From: Plantago ovata | Lineage: Eukaryota; Streptophyta; Magnoliopsida; Lamiales; Plantaginaceae | Assembly: GCA_028274465.1 (NCBI GenBank) | Contig: CM051457.1 | Span: 14,249,097 to 14,313,096 of the forward strand | Length of the DNA stretch: 64,000 bases | Reading direction: 5' to 3' | Shown: positions 1 through 17,336 of the stretch, piece by piece | Position numbering within the stretch: position 1 is the first letter of the stretch | Layout of the letters: every line of letters starts with the position of its first letter | The notes under the pieces: model-generated | What the model saw: only the letters and a program-made list of their open reading frames with translations | Database searches by the model: none | Told to the model about the DNA's origin: nothing | Translations under genes and position numbers: made by a program

Positions 1-44
1 TTAAAGCAGATGAAATAGAAACAGTTCTGATAGAGCTATATCAA

Positions 45-3000
45 TCAGTAATATAAAGTAAGGAAACAAGAGTCCAAACTTACACAAAAGTTTCTATCAT
101 ACCGTGACATGCAAGATTGGGTAAAGATCAGACAATGACATAGTGCTGAAATCTGATGTATTTGACAAATTACAGTCTGAATTCTCAATCGCAAATACAT
201 CACTGTAAAACATCGAATCTTCCGGCAAGTTTGTTTATCAGCAGATCCAAGCTGAGATTTTCTAACAGTCTCCAATTCCATGGCCACCTCTTTCATTGTT
301 GGCCTTTTCTTGCCATTCAAATGCAAGCATCGTTTAGCCAGCTCTGCTACTGCCATCACCTCTTTCATTTCTCCTTCACCCAAAACCTGGCTTTCTAAAA
401 TCAATTCCAGATTCTTATCCTCCATTCTTGAACGAAAACGTGACACCAGGCTCTTGTCATCTTCTGTGTTAGTAGAAGGTATAATAGGCCTCAGACCAGT
501 CAAAAGCTCTACCAGAACCACTCCAAAACTATAGACATCGCTCTTCTCTGTGAGTTGGCTCGACTGGAAGTATTCAGGAACAATGTATCCAAATGTGCCG
601 CTGACTTGTGTAGTCAGATGTGTCTGATCTACCTCCACTGATTTCGAAGTTCCGAAATCTGACACTTTTGCAATGAATTTTTCATCTAGAAGTATATTGG
701 TAGACTTGATATCTCTGTGAAATACAGGAATGGAAGTGGCAGAGTGTAGATAGGCAAATGCTCCTGCCACATCAGCCGCAATTTTCAGCCGCATGGTCCA
801 AGTAACCGGTAATTCTATATTCTTGTCATGGATGAGGCTAAAAAGAGTTCCGGCATGAATTCATAAACCAGAAGAGGGACTCTCGTCTCCAAGCAACATC
901 CTAATAATTTGACGACGTTTCTGTGACTGATTTGTGACAAGATCACAACTTCATTAATGAACTGTTCCACCAAGTCTCTGGACTTGCGTTCATCAACTAA
1001 TTTTGATTTCTTGATGGCTACGATTTGGCCATTGGCCAACATGCCTTTGTAGACTGCACCTTGCCCTCCTTGGCCTAGTATTCTACTTTCATTGAACCGA
1101 TCAGTGGCTTTTTCCAGCTCTTTTGCGGTGAAAATTCTAGTCTTTTTCAGAATTCCCTCATTTACTGATGTTTCTTTCTCTAAGAGAAGTCCACCATTTT
1201 GTTTGAAGAATTTTTGTTTGCACTTTTGCTTCTTCTTCTTCACAAATTTGGTAAACCCAAAGGAAAATGATAACAGTGCTAGGAAACTTGCTCCCAAGAT
1301 CAAACCTGTGAAGTACTTCGTATATTTTATGTGAGACACATGAACCAGATTTATAATCTGATATATCCAGTGCTGAGTGATAGGATTTATAACATGACAG
1401 AAGCTTAAAGTGAATGACAGCATACTGTTGCATAGTTTACAAGTTATGGAAATTGGACATTTCAACTCGATAAACGATTTGTCTTATAGGGGTGTCGCAG
1501 GAAGGGGGGGGGGGGGTTGGTAGGGAGCAATAAATCACCAAGACGAATATGTGAAATGAATACGAAAAAAGGGAAAAAGATTAAAATATCAAATACTCCC
1601 ATTGTACCCCTATCCAGCCCGTTAGACTATATAAGGTTTAGAAAAAAAAGACAAGATAATCCAGAGACACAGATAACACCCCTAATAAGCTTGTCAAAGA
1701 AGGTAGATGCAGAGCACGTAAGATAGAGACACAGCAAGTTTGATTTTTACTCATGAGGAGAAGTGAGGAAGGGTGAAAAGGCCATTGAAAAAAGGCAGTG
1801 TTTTGCTTTTACATTTAGCCATTTAGTTTACTCAGACAAACTGGAAAAGGTTGGGGGGGGGGGGGGGGGGGAAGGAGTCAGAAATTATTATTTTTAAAAT
1901 TGTTTGTGCTGTATTTAAGAGTTTTCATACACTCGAAAACTTTTTTTTTCCTAAAATACTTCATGCAAAAACCTATTTGTGCTTCATAGGTAGGAGGTCA
2001 ACATATCGCAATCAACAAAACTCTTTTCACTTTTAACATAATCCAGGAATCTAATACTTCACCACTTCGGCACTCAGTTGTAAATTAGGATTTCAAGTGT
2101 GTTTATAATTTACTTTATGCTACTACATCTTCAGCCTTATTTCATTGCAGTAACGTTCACCCCCCAAAATCCTGCATCCGCCACCTTTTAAAATGCAAGA
2201 TGCATGCAACTTAAAAGGATATTTGTATTTTGATCTGAGATTTGTTGGCCTTATGCTTTCTTGAGGGGTATGGCCCTTATCTATGTAACTATCATTTTAT
2301 GAGATTCAATATACTTCAGATTCCTTCATTAAAATATGCTCTTTGAATTGAGCAGCAAAAACCCATGCCTATTAGCTGTAAGTTGTAACTACTAGAACTT
2401 TTAGATTATCTGAAAATTACCAATTGCAAGACTGCCGGGATCGGGCTGAGGAATCTGGTGACAACGAAACTCCCCGGCTGTGTTGCTGCGATCACCATAG
2501 TAGCCTTTTGGGCATCCGCATGCATAATTTCCTGGAATATTTGAACAAATCCCTGTTGATGCGCATGGGTTGCTTTGACATTCATCAACATCTACATCAT
2601 TGACACACAAGAGAGTAAGAATATATGAAACTTAATTATGAACAAGTAACAACATTATTAATCTAAATTAGCATTTGATGTCAAGAAACTTCGCTACAAA
2701 ACTAGCAAGGTATCCCATCAAAGTTGGACATAATTTAATGAAACTAACCTATGCATCCTTGAGGAAGATAAGGATTGCCCTCGTATCCTTCCATGCACAT
2801 ACAGCGGTAACCTCCAACCCCAGCTTCAGCATTAATGCAAATACTATTCTCTTGACAAGCAAAAGAAGTGGAATTGTGTGCTGCTTGGCAACTCTCATTC
2901 CCAATCCTCCAATCTAAGATCACAGGTACTGTCTCTACCCAATCCAGTATTGAAAAGGGGGGTCTATACAAGTCAGACACTGCACCAAAGGCAAAACTGT

Positions 3001-3686
3001 CGCGCTCCCCTATAAAAGAGTAACTACAAGGCTTAATCCCTCCACTCCCCAACTGATCTTGCAACCAGAGATCGTAGCGTTCAGGATGACGGTTCCTTTA
3101 GGCACGGGGATTTGACAACACCCATTCCCTGGGCAAGAACCGTTCCTGGACTGGTCCCCATCAGCACAGAAGGAAACACATCCGCTGGCAAAATTACTCT
3201 CAGTAAGATTTGGCACCGGATACTGCCTCGAATTACCTTCCAGCACAGCTAAGTCAGAACAGCCGATCAGCGTCAACTGGTTGGATACAGATAAGGAATA
3301 AGGTGTATCTGTGAAATCAAGAGTTACATCAAGTGTTGTCCCATCTCCACTTGAACTATAGCATCGACTAGAGAAGTATGGAATCCTAATCCTTATATTG
3401 GACTCCGAGATGTCGATGAGGTGATAATCATCACGGGTTGAAACCAACATCACAGGTGGGTCAGATGATATGTCGCAGAAGACATCGAACCATGGGTTCA
3501 ACTAGCAATTTGTTCCGATCCCAATGCCAAATGGTACGGAACAGTGACATTCCCACATCTAGAACGGCAACCTGGCTTGGCAAGATTGCTTCCGGTGAAA
3601 GTAGTGTTGGAAGATGTATTATTTTGTGATGCCGCCAAGTTGGTAAAGAGAAACCAGTATAAGAAACAGAACAGAGGTAAATGCAT
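45..3686 (-). pseudogene. Wall-associated receptor kinase-like (WAK/WAKL) gene, probably a pseudogene
   Basis: Plasma-membrane receptor kinases of this family bind cell-wall pectin through an extracellular GUB_WAK/EGF region and signal through a Ser/Thr kinase. Visible here: signal peptide and Cys-rich GUB_WAK domain (3686-2749), an EGF-like exon with [10 protein letters not shown] (about 2596-2421), and an exon starting near 1305 with a membrane segment and a basic stop-transfer run. The kinase follows, with glycine loop [18 protein letters not shown] lysine, HRDIKSTN and DFGTSKS; the usual APE is VPE. Splice sites join in phase. The frame is broken at about five places: one base missing near 3533, TAG at 3502-3504, a shift near 3062, a net loss of 4 (or 1) bases at about 851 just before the hinge, and a shift near 228 that scrambles the C terminus. 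Neighbouring genes are intact, so general base error is unlikely. Family call is secure; loss of function is inferred. Confidence 0.85.
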
Positions 3687-3758
3687 TCTTTTTCCTCAGA
3701 AAAGATGCCTGACTAGCTTAGATTACCTTGTACTAAACTGCTCTATATGATTTGGAAC

Positions 3759-3770
3759 ATATATATAAAA
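3759..3770 (-). promoter_or_regulatory. Candidate TATA box of the WAK-like gene
   Basis: On the minus strand this reads TTTTATATATAT, about 75 bases upstream of the first ATG at 3686. The spacing suits a plant TATA box with a short leader. It has not been tested against a transcript. Confidence 0.4.
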
Positions 3771-4407
3771 TTGGAAGTGATAGATTAGGCCACACAATGT
3801 GTCCCTTTCAAGGGAGACTAAAGACCAAAATACTCTAAATTATGAGGATATCTTACTTCCATGGAGACATGGTAATCACCAACCAAAGTATTGTATGCAT
3901 CTAATATCAAATTATTAAGACAGTCAGCATTGGGATGTCAAAACCCATAATCTTAAAATCACAAGTTTTCTAGCCGTTTACATTTGTCTTGTAACGGCTG
4001 AAATCAAGTCAATAGTTATAAACTATGTGACCTAAACAAATAGGCAGCCAGCACAAGATGAAAGAAAAATACAATGACTTGTTCTCAAAATGAACTGTAA
4101 ATATGCAACAAAACAAGAAATTGGATAGAGATGGTTTCCCTTTAATCTAAAAGATCAAATTGAAGAGAGATGAAAAAACTTAGTGAAGTAAATTGTTTCT
4201 CCAATGATTTTTAGAAGATGAGTATCATTTGTCAATCATACACTGAGTTGTTTTTCAACATTCCTAAACACTAGAACAAATTCTTGCTGATTCGAGTCCT
4301 AAGATTTCCCAAAAAAAGAAATCCCTACACATAAAGAGTACTATCAGGTACAAAATGAGGAAATTCATGACAGTAGATAATAAAGAAGGTAAATGGTTAA
4401 TTAATAA
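3771..4407. other. Intergenic, no gene seen
   Basis: AT-rich DNA between the WAK-like promoter and the 3' end of the small membrane-protein gene. I see no long reading frame, repeat or RNA gene in it. The right part should hold the 3' UTR of the neighbour. Confidence 0.5.
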
Positions 4408-4728
4408 TCAGAGGGATTCTTGGAATTCATTAGATGTTTTTGCCTCTTCAAGCTGCTTCCTCTTGTTGAGCTCTTCCTCGTACTTTCTTAATCTGTCTTC
4501 CCACATGTCCTGCACAGATATGGATACAAAGACAAAGCAATAAAACCCAAAATCCTAGATCAGAGAAATGAACTTTCAAGAAAAGGGTAAACCAGGAGGA
4601 GCAAAAATGGAAAAAGAAGTAACAACCTTGTACTTGAGTTCGGCTCGGTGCATAAAGTAGAATCCGAGCATCCCACCAGCTATAGTTCCTGTAATGATCC
4701 TAACGTAACCCCAATACGGAGACCTCAT
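4408..4728 (-). CDS. Small single-pass membrane protein, function unknown (67 aa)
   Basis: Two exons of 102 nt each, 4728-4627 and 4509-4408, joined in phase 0 by a clean GT-AG intron, encode 67 residues. The protein starts MRSPYWGYVRIITGT and has a glycine-containing hydrophobic stretch (about residues 9-27). The rest is a charged helix rich in Glu, Lys and Arg (RLRKYEEELNKRKQLEE), likely a short coiled coil. It looks like a tail-exposed single-helix membrane protein of the kind conserved across plants without an assigned role. I do not recognise a named family. Both exons lack long open frames, so the gene is easily missed. The neat splice sites, in-phase join and protein-like composition support it. 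Confidence 0.7.
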
Positions 4729-5991
4729 CACTCAATCAGAGAATGCAGAAGTTTCTAGTGGTATCGTTAATTTTTCAAGTGAAATTGCAGAATAGAGAAG
4801 AGACCCATCTCATGGAAGAAGAAAGAAACAAACAAGACAGCCAAATAATGGGCCTTCAACTGTTGGGTTAACTAAACCTCTCAACCATCTCTTGGGTTGA
4901 ATTTGTTTCGGCCCAACATTAGTGAATGATGATGTTGTAAGTAAATAAAATTGCTCAAATAATATTTTATTGAATTAATAATTAAGATTATAATTTTTTA
5001 TAAATCTTCGGAATTGACTGTTTAAAAAAATATTTAGAATTTGAAATTCTGAGAAATCGAGCGAACTTGATACATTTTTCTTATCCCGTAAAAGAACAAA
5101 AAAGGAAAAGAAGAGTCTCAACATGTTGATTTTGATATCTAGATTTGTCATCTCAAAGACCTTCGCAATTTGTGTGTGTTTTGTGACGATGTTTTAACTT
5201 ATTTGAAGTTGTTGGTTGACCTCAAGGGCCTTTGCAACTTATAAATCTTCGCTTCAATTCGGCGCCGAGAGATTGTTCACTTCTTGCTTACTTGATCGAT
5301 TAGCAAGGGATGTCATCTTCAACTTCCTGATATGTGTGTCTTTATCTTGTTCAAGGGGTTTTGGCTTGATCATGATTAGGACAACGGATTTGACTTGAAT
5401 TTGTGAATTCGAGTAACTTCACAGTTTGATCTAGAACTTGAAAAGGGTTCGACTTTTCTTGAACTTGGTTACGAACGCCTCTTTAAAGGCCACTTGTACT
5501 TTATCTTGAATTTGTCAATGGTTGTTACTTTGATTTTTTTTTTTATGAAGAATTCTAAGAGTTTTGTGATGGACTTCGATCTTTTACCCAGAGACTCGAG
5601 ACTTATATATTAAAAAATTGTTGGATCAGATAACTGGTCAAATTTCGAATAATTGACCATGATATTATGAGTCAGACTTCCAATTGGATGGGATCGATTC
5701 GAATTCCAATTGGATGGGATCGATTCGAATTCGGTGAGTATTTTGTAGCGGTTTAGGCCAGCTTGGTTCGTTCTAATCCATTGTTGAAAAGAACTTGAAA
5801 ATCCGTTGTTGTTGCAGGTGTATTAATCTCTCTACATTGTCGCCAGCTTCTTAATTCAGCTCAGTTGCTTGTTGCCGGATTCGCTGCTTATCTCGTTAGT
5901 TATCTTCCTCATCATAAGCTAGTTTTCTTCAGGTAACCCGATTCCCCAATTCTTGAATTACTACTTGTCATTCTAATTTTTATGTACTTTA
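4729..5991. other. Intergenic and 5' leader of the FTSHI2-like gene
   Basis: AT-rich spacer between divergent genes. It contains a perfect 26-bp tandem duplication (5678-5729) and, from about 5820, a CT-rich stretch that is probably the 5' UTR of the downstream FTSHI2-like gene. No other coding potential is evident. Confidence 0.5.
5678..5729. repeat. Perfect tandem repeat, 2 x 26 bp
   Basis: Two identical adjacent 26-bp units (5678-5703 and 5704-5729), each containing CCAATTGGATGGGATCGATT. The units are identical, so the duplication is recent or under constraint. It lies about 260 bases upstream of the FTSHI2-like start codon. Confidence 0.9.
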
Positions 5992-12387
<6,396 letters not shown>

Positions 12388-13434
12388 TTCTGAAGGTAGG
12401 TTGTATCTAAATTGTGAAGTCTATGATGTTTCAGAAGTGTTTATCTGGTGCTTTATGAATATTGTTTCATTTGTAATGTTGTCTGATTCATGTTCTTTCC
12501 AAACTATTCTTCTTTATATAGTGTATTATCATGTGGTTACAGGTTAATTTTTACATGCACTTCTAGCGACAGCCAACAAGATGACACAGAGACACATTGC
12601 AGCAGCTCATTAAGATCTGTTTACTGTTTTTGTGGATTTGCTGCAGTCTGTGAAGATGAAGCCGTGGTGTTTTTGTTTTTTCCTCTCCATGGTTCATGCA
12701 AGGGCTATGCTGCTCTATTTTGTTTATTTTCACCTGCCAGGTAAAGAATTCCGTCCTCGCGTTTTGGTCCTTGAGACGTTTGCATCTTTCTTATCTGGGG
12801 TATGAAAAGTACATTATTCGGTGACACTGTGTCAACGAAGACCGCAGACCACCCGCTGTTCAGGGTAATCAAGTTGGGCAGAGACATCTGAAAATAATTC
12901 TTCTCTTTCACAAATAAAGAGTGCTTTTTTTTTTCGTAAATTATTTAGGTAGATCAAGTTTTGTATTGTTTGGTTCTGGAGTGTCAATAACATATTAGGC
13001 CATGACAAAGGAAAAACAAATTCCATGCTATATGTATATGAAATTATCCTTCCCAATTGCTTCTTGCAAGTTTTAGTATGCTTTTTCTTCCTTTCTACTC
13101 GCGAAAGCTGAAATATTTGTATCCGAAAATCTATAATCCCGGATAAAACTGATCCGGTGCAATGGATGGCAAATTTTGCTATTTGAGACTTACAGTATCA
13201 GATACGCTTATCCAGCCCGAACAGTGGCATTTGCCTCTTGATCAATGATCAGTTTTGGGTGAACTTGAATTATTGGGGCCTAAGTTCCGAACTTGAATTG
13301 ATAACTAGATTTTTTATCAAAAAAAGAAAAAAAATTGAGTCAAATGAGAATTGACCAAGTTAAACAAAAGATTGAGAAACTGCCTATAACTGCCATAGCT
13401 CCCACTAACTTTTGAACTGTAGCCAGTGCCCTCC
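12388..13434. other. FTSHI2 3' UTR and intergenic spacer
   Basis: The first few hundred bases should be the 3' UTR of the FTSHI2-like gene. The rest is AT-rich spacer leading to the early nodulin-like promoter. No gene is seen on either strand; short open frames lack protein-like composition. Confidence 0.5.
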
Positions 13435-13443
13435 TATAAAAAA
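13435..13443 (+). promoter_or_regulatory. Candidate TATA box of the early nodulin-like gene
   Basis: TATAAAAAA lies 85 bases before the start codon at 13520. A second AT-rich candidate (TATATAAT, 13458-13465) is closer. Either would give a short leader. Confidence 0.4.
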
Positions 13444-13519
13444 CCACCTCTGTACACTATATAATCTTTCCGAACTGTCTCTACACAACTCATTTACATA
13501 TTGTAAACTAAGATACAGA

Positions 13520-14205
13520 ATGGAGTCATATTTCTCTCTGTGCTTTGCAACTACTTGCCTCATTCTTTCCATCACATGTTCTGCGCCCCTCGCAGTCGCC
13601 GAGGAGTTCCCTGTTGGCGGCATTGATGGCTGGCGTCCGCTGTCTCCAAATGAAACTGACATGTACGTTCGCTGGGCCGCCAGTTTCCGGTTCCATGTCG
13701 GAGATTCTCTTCGTAAGTCTATATCATTATCTCATTCTGTTATTTGGTTTATTTTATGCCAACCCCCTGACATTGGGCGGGATAACGTGGTCTCACATTT
13801 TATTCCAGCGGATGTACTAGTAGATCGCCCCTAGTTTAAAAAACACTCCGGTTCTGTTGTTAGGACTTACAATTTTATTTTATTTACAAATCAGGCTTCG
13901 TGTACAAGAACGATTCAGTGCAGGTAGTTGACAGATGGGGATACTATCACTGTTCGACTTCCCCCATATCGGTTTTCAAGGACGGAAACACGGTGGTGAA
14001 ACTGGAGCAACCGGGCTCGGTTTACTTTGCGAGTGGTAACCAGACTAACTGCAAGAACGGGCAGAGGTTAATGGTGGAAATCATGTCGTTGCACCCGATT
14101 TCTCCTGCGCATGCGCAGTCTTCGTCTTCCAGTGCAAAATCAAAGTTCTCTGCCTTTACAGAAATGGTTCTGTACTTGTATGTACTTGTTGTGATCAGTA
14201 TGTAG
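13520..14205 (+). CDS. Early nodulin-like protein (phytocyanin domain, 167 aa)
   Basis: Two exons, 13520-13712 and 13895-14205, joined in phase 1. A signal peptide (about residues 1-27, ending near APLAVA) is followed by one plastocyanin-like domain with FPVGGIDGW, FHVGDSL, the Cys pair in YYHCSTSPI and TNCKNGQRL, and a hydrophobic C-terminal end (VLYLYVLVVISM) typical of a GPI-anchor signal. Positions that hold copper ligands in stellacyanin-type phytocyanins are not His/Cys here (SVQVV and YFASGNQTN), so it belongs to the non-copper early nodulin-like class. These proteins sit at the outer face of the plasma membrane and act in wall and reproductive signalling. Part of the second exon is duplicated downstream at 17337-17520. 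Confidence 0.88.
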
Positions 14206-15232
14206 TGCTCTAGCATGTTGTGGTCAGATTTTATTTAGGACCTTTTAATATATGTGTTTGGTCTTAGTTAATTAGCGTTTGATTAGCTATCGTTTGTATT
14301 GTGATAGTAATGTTGATTTCTAAGCTATCGTTTTTATCGTTTGAGAGTTAAAAAATTTCAACTTGAATAAGCTCTATCACACACACACATATGCACAATT
14401 GCACATAACAGTAGCATGCATATCTGAATGCCATGGCAAAGAGTTTCTTATTGAGGCATAACTCAACCAATTGAGTATACGGTGCTGAGCTGTTGGATGG
14501 TTAGTTAACACCAGATACTGAAAGAGAAACGGCTTGTACAGCAGACCGCGTTGAACCTGAATCTGAAAGAGCATCTGCCATAACATGCTCCAAAGTCTCT
14601 CTAATAGCAGTTTCTGCAAACAGCATCAAACATTCATTAACAGACTGATAAGTTATTTGCAAGAAGATGTCGATAAATTGGTCTGATTAACATTATCTTC
14701 TGCAGACCGACTACCAAGTACGCCATGATCGCCACTTCGGATCCCAGAACACTAGAGGGGTAGTGCGACCTAAGCTACTACCTCTACATTAAAGTATATT
14801 TTGATAGCAAATCCAAAGCCGAGATATGCATGGTATATGATCATGTAGGAAATCCAAGAGAACCGAGTAAGAAATCAAACAACTGTCCCTGGCATACTCT
14901 TTGTAACTGAAGTTCTGATGTTTGAGGTTCCTTAATAAAAGTTTTTTTTGCCGTTTCAAACAGAAAAAAGTTTTAAGAAAAAATATTCTACAAATTTATG
15001 ATTAGTTATTACGTTTCAGTTTTTCCAATAAATGATTTTAGTCCATATGCGAATTAAACTCAATCTTCAAGATTGTATTTTATAGTCTACCCATTACATC
15101 CAAAGTGTATGACTTATGAGTCTCAATAAGTTTATTATTTTTGGAAAATGAAACAGAAAAAAGTTGTACTCCTACAATTTATGAGTAGTTACTTTTCAAT
15201 ATTTGCAATAAATGAGAGCGTATAAGAAAGCC
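14206..15232. other. Spacer between the nodulin-like and first defensin-like gene
   Basis: Holds the 3' UTR of the nodulin-like gene (copied downstream at about 17491-17610), an exon-like fragment on the minus strand (14501-14613) and AT-rich DNA. The part from about 14930 on has a diverged copy upstream of the second defensin-like gene, so it is probably shared promoter sequence. Confidence 0.5.
14501..14613 (-). pseudogene. Orphan exon-like fragment of an unknown gene
   Basis: On the minus strand a good acceptor (TTTGCAG) is followed by 113 bases open to a TAA at 14503-14501. It encodes a plausible C terminus containing ETLEHVMADALSDSG and VQAVSLSVSG. No upstream exon is found within the neighbouring DNA, and the segment is missing from the second copy of the duplicated block. 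It is most likely a captured or relict last exon. I do not recognise the protein; it may also be chance. Confidence 0.3.
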
Positions 15233-15240
15233 TATAAAAT
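15233..15240 (+). promoter_or_regulatory. Candidate TATA box of defensin-like gene 1
   Basis: TATAAAAT about 100 bases before the start codon. The equivalent TATAAATA is kept at the second copy (18197-18204), which supports a real promoter element. Confidence 0.5.
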
Positions 15241-15331
15241 ATGCTATTCCTTTCTCACTTGAAGCACCATCACAAAGTTTCATATTTCATCAAAAAGAAA
15301 ACAAAGATATATATATATATCATCCTTGCAA

Positions 15332-15781
15332 ATGGCAAAGCTTTCAGCATTGTTTTTCGTTGCAGCTGTGTGGTTTGTTTTTTCCTCAGGTACTAATTAA
15401 ATATGTTTACCTCTTTACGTGTGTGTATGTTTCCTGCCTACCCGAATACCCCCTGTGGATCTACTCCTGCTTACTGGTATACTTGTTTCGAGAGTTGTTT
15501 CTTAATTTAGCATGATGTCGTTCTTGTGTGCAGGCTGTTCAGCTAAACGGTCTGCATGCGTTCGGGAAGTTAATTATCCTTGTGTTGGTGGGGGTGATAG
15601 GTGCAAGACTGTCTGCGAGAGTAATGTTGGGGCAAGTGAGTATATTGATTCTGAATGCAAGGTAAAAGCAGTACGATTTCATGTCATTGTTTCCGTGTGT
15701 CAGTGCATTTATGCCTGTCCACTACACACAGAAGCTGCAGACATGAGTTCCACGGCTGCTCTTTCACCTGATGTTGTTTAA
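15332..15781 (+). CDS. Secreted defensin-like Cys-rich peptide, copy 1 (101 aa)
   Basis: Two exons, 15332-15389 and 15534-15781, split in phase 1 right after the signal peptide, the standard structure of plant defensin-like (DEFL) genes. The signal peptide is MAKLSALFFVAAVWFVFSS. The mature part has nine Cys, including a C-x3-C (CKTVC) and a C-x-C (CQC), the marks of a cysteine-stabilised alpha-beta fold, although the gamma-core Gly is Ser (SEC). After the last Cys there is a small acidic, Ser/Thr/Ala-rich tail (EAADMSSTAALSPDVV) that may be a C-terminal propeptide. Secreted DEFLs act as antimicrobial or reproductive signalling peptides; which applies here cannot be told. A close paralog lies at 18289-18733. 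Confidence 0.82.
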
Positions 15782-16235
15782 TTAATCAACTGTGATCGAG
15801 AAACTTATATTTTGTATTAGAATGCCTGGTGTTTTATTCACTGTAATAATAGGACGGATCATCAATCTTCAGTTGTATCTTCATACGAACTAGTACAACT
15901 ACGAATATAATTGTAATCTGTCCCCATGTTTTTAGTGATCAGCGTTCTTCCAATCCACGCATTTTAGTTCTGTTTCCCTTATGATCAAATAGCAACTATT
16001 CAATGGATATGTCTTCACTTAATTATGTTTTACTCCATTGCTTTTGTTTCATTTCTCGGCTTGGACAAAACAAATTAAAGAGAGCTATTATTTAGTATTA
16101 TAAGGCTTGAAGTGTAAAGTCGAAATTTGTTGACCCAAAAAAAAATTAAAACGAATAAATAATATTGAGACAAAGGGAGGCGGAGTATTAATGTTCCCGT
16201 ACTATAAACGACTGATTTTGTAAATTTATAAAAGC
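15782..16235. other. 3' flank of defensin-like gene 1 with a MITE
   Basis: The first 200 bases closely match the 3' flank of the second defensin-like gene (from 18734). A Stowaway-like MITE follows (16033-16185). No additional gene is seen. Confidence 0.5.
16033..16185. mobile_element. Stowaway-like MITE
   Basis: About 153 bp with imperfect inverted ends (CTCCATTGCTTTTGTTTC and, reversed, CTCCGCCTCCCTTTGTCTC) flanked by TA on both sides, the target signature of Tc1/mariner-type Stowaway MITEs. The same ends are not recognisable at the corresponding place in the second copy of the block, so it probably inserted after the duplication. Confidence 0.6.
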
Positions 16236-17336
16236 CGGCCATGTCTCCGGTGACGCAATACCAGTTCCCATCGATATCGTTATCAGGAAAGTTGATGATG
16301 TTGGAATATTTGCTCTATAAGGAAATTATTTGTGTAGAAAGTAAACTGGAAGAGAGTACATATGTAGGTGTAAGTAATGCTGCAGAATAACGGGATAGCC
16401 CGAGTTCTCTGATATAATATTTGCCCTGCACTAGTGCTCATAGTATAGCAAATAGACTAGCAAATATATCCCCAAGATAAGACTGCAGGAGAATTTAGTA
16501 AGTAGCACGCCAAACTAAATTCGAACTGATTTTTTTTTTCAATAAGGAAGAAGAGACTTTATTAAGTAGTAGATGAGAAGAGATCAGAATGAATGAGCGA
16601 GTTTGGCTACTGCAGGAGAGTCTTATTTATAGTAGCGAATTGGTGTTCTTAAACGGACATGACTGTTGGAAAAAACTTCAAGTTCCGAACAATGCTTTAT
16701 AACGAAGTGACATAGCTTTTCAGCGAAACGATGCTTCATGTCAGTTCGTTCAACTGTTTTCCAGATACCAAAATAGAGTTAATAGTTTGTCCAAAAAGAA
16801 TATTATACACCACCACCAACTAGCCTAACGGGTGTGTGTGAGCGACCGTGAAGCAATCTAGGTCCTCTCCCGTCTAAAATCATTGGTACCCCTTGCAGCC
16901 CCAACCCCTCTTGCAAACTAGACACTTATGTCTTGCTCATACTCTTCCCATTTTAGCTATCTGGGATAACTCCCAATTTCATCTCTTGAGCTTCCTAGCT
17001 ATGTTCTCAACCAACACACTTTGAGTTTTAATTACTATTTTATCACCAACATAATTTTAGTAATTCTTTCTCAAGTGTTTTCTACTATCATAGTAGATTA
17101 TGCACATTCAATAAACACAAGTTTTTGAATGTCTTAGCGCTCTTTGATTCAGCCACAAAGTCATAGAACACCCATTTGGATTTAGCCCAAATTCCTACGG
17201 ATGACACTATGAAGGTCGATTTCTCTCCCAGCAATAACATCACAAAGCAAACTATGTCTGTGACTCCGTTGCAATTAATACTTTTCCAGTCGTTATCAGG
17301 AAAGTCGATGACACTATACTATGATGGTCGATTTCT
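16236..17336 (+). pseudogene. Truncated PAM2-ORF copy, split by an LTR-like insertion
   Basis: 16246-16298 and 17200-17336 together match the first two-thirds of the ORF at 19246-19461, including (M)KVDFSPSN and KQTMS. The copy is interrupted by a 901-bp insertion (16299-17199) and ends abruptly at 17336, where early nodulin-like sequence begins. It also lost GATATC in the second internal repeat and gained a few bases near 17317. It cannot make the PAM2 motif, because that part was never included in the duplication. It still preserves the original reading frame (GATTTCTCAA) at the place where the other copy has an extra T. Confidence 0.75.
16299..17199. mobile_element. Solo LTR-like insertion with 5-bp target duplication
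   Basis: A 901-bp segment starting TGTTGGAATA, as many Copia LTRs do, flanked by the direct repeat GATGA (16294-16298 and 17200-17204). The paralogous sequence at 19290-19320 is the uninterrupted empty site, so removal of the segment plus one GATGA restores the match exactly. The right end reads CCTACG rather than the canonical ...CA. There is no coding sequence inside, which fits a solo LTR or a short non-autonomous element. The superfamily is inferred from the ends and the 5-bp duplication only. Confidence 0.7.
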
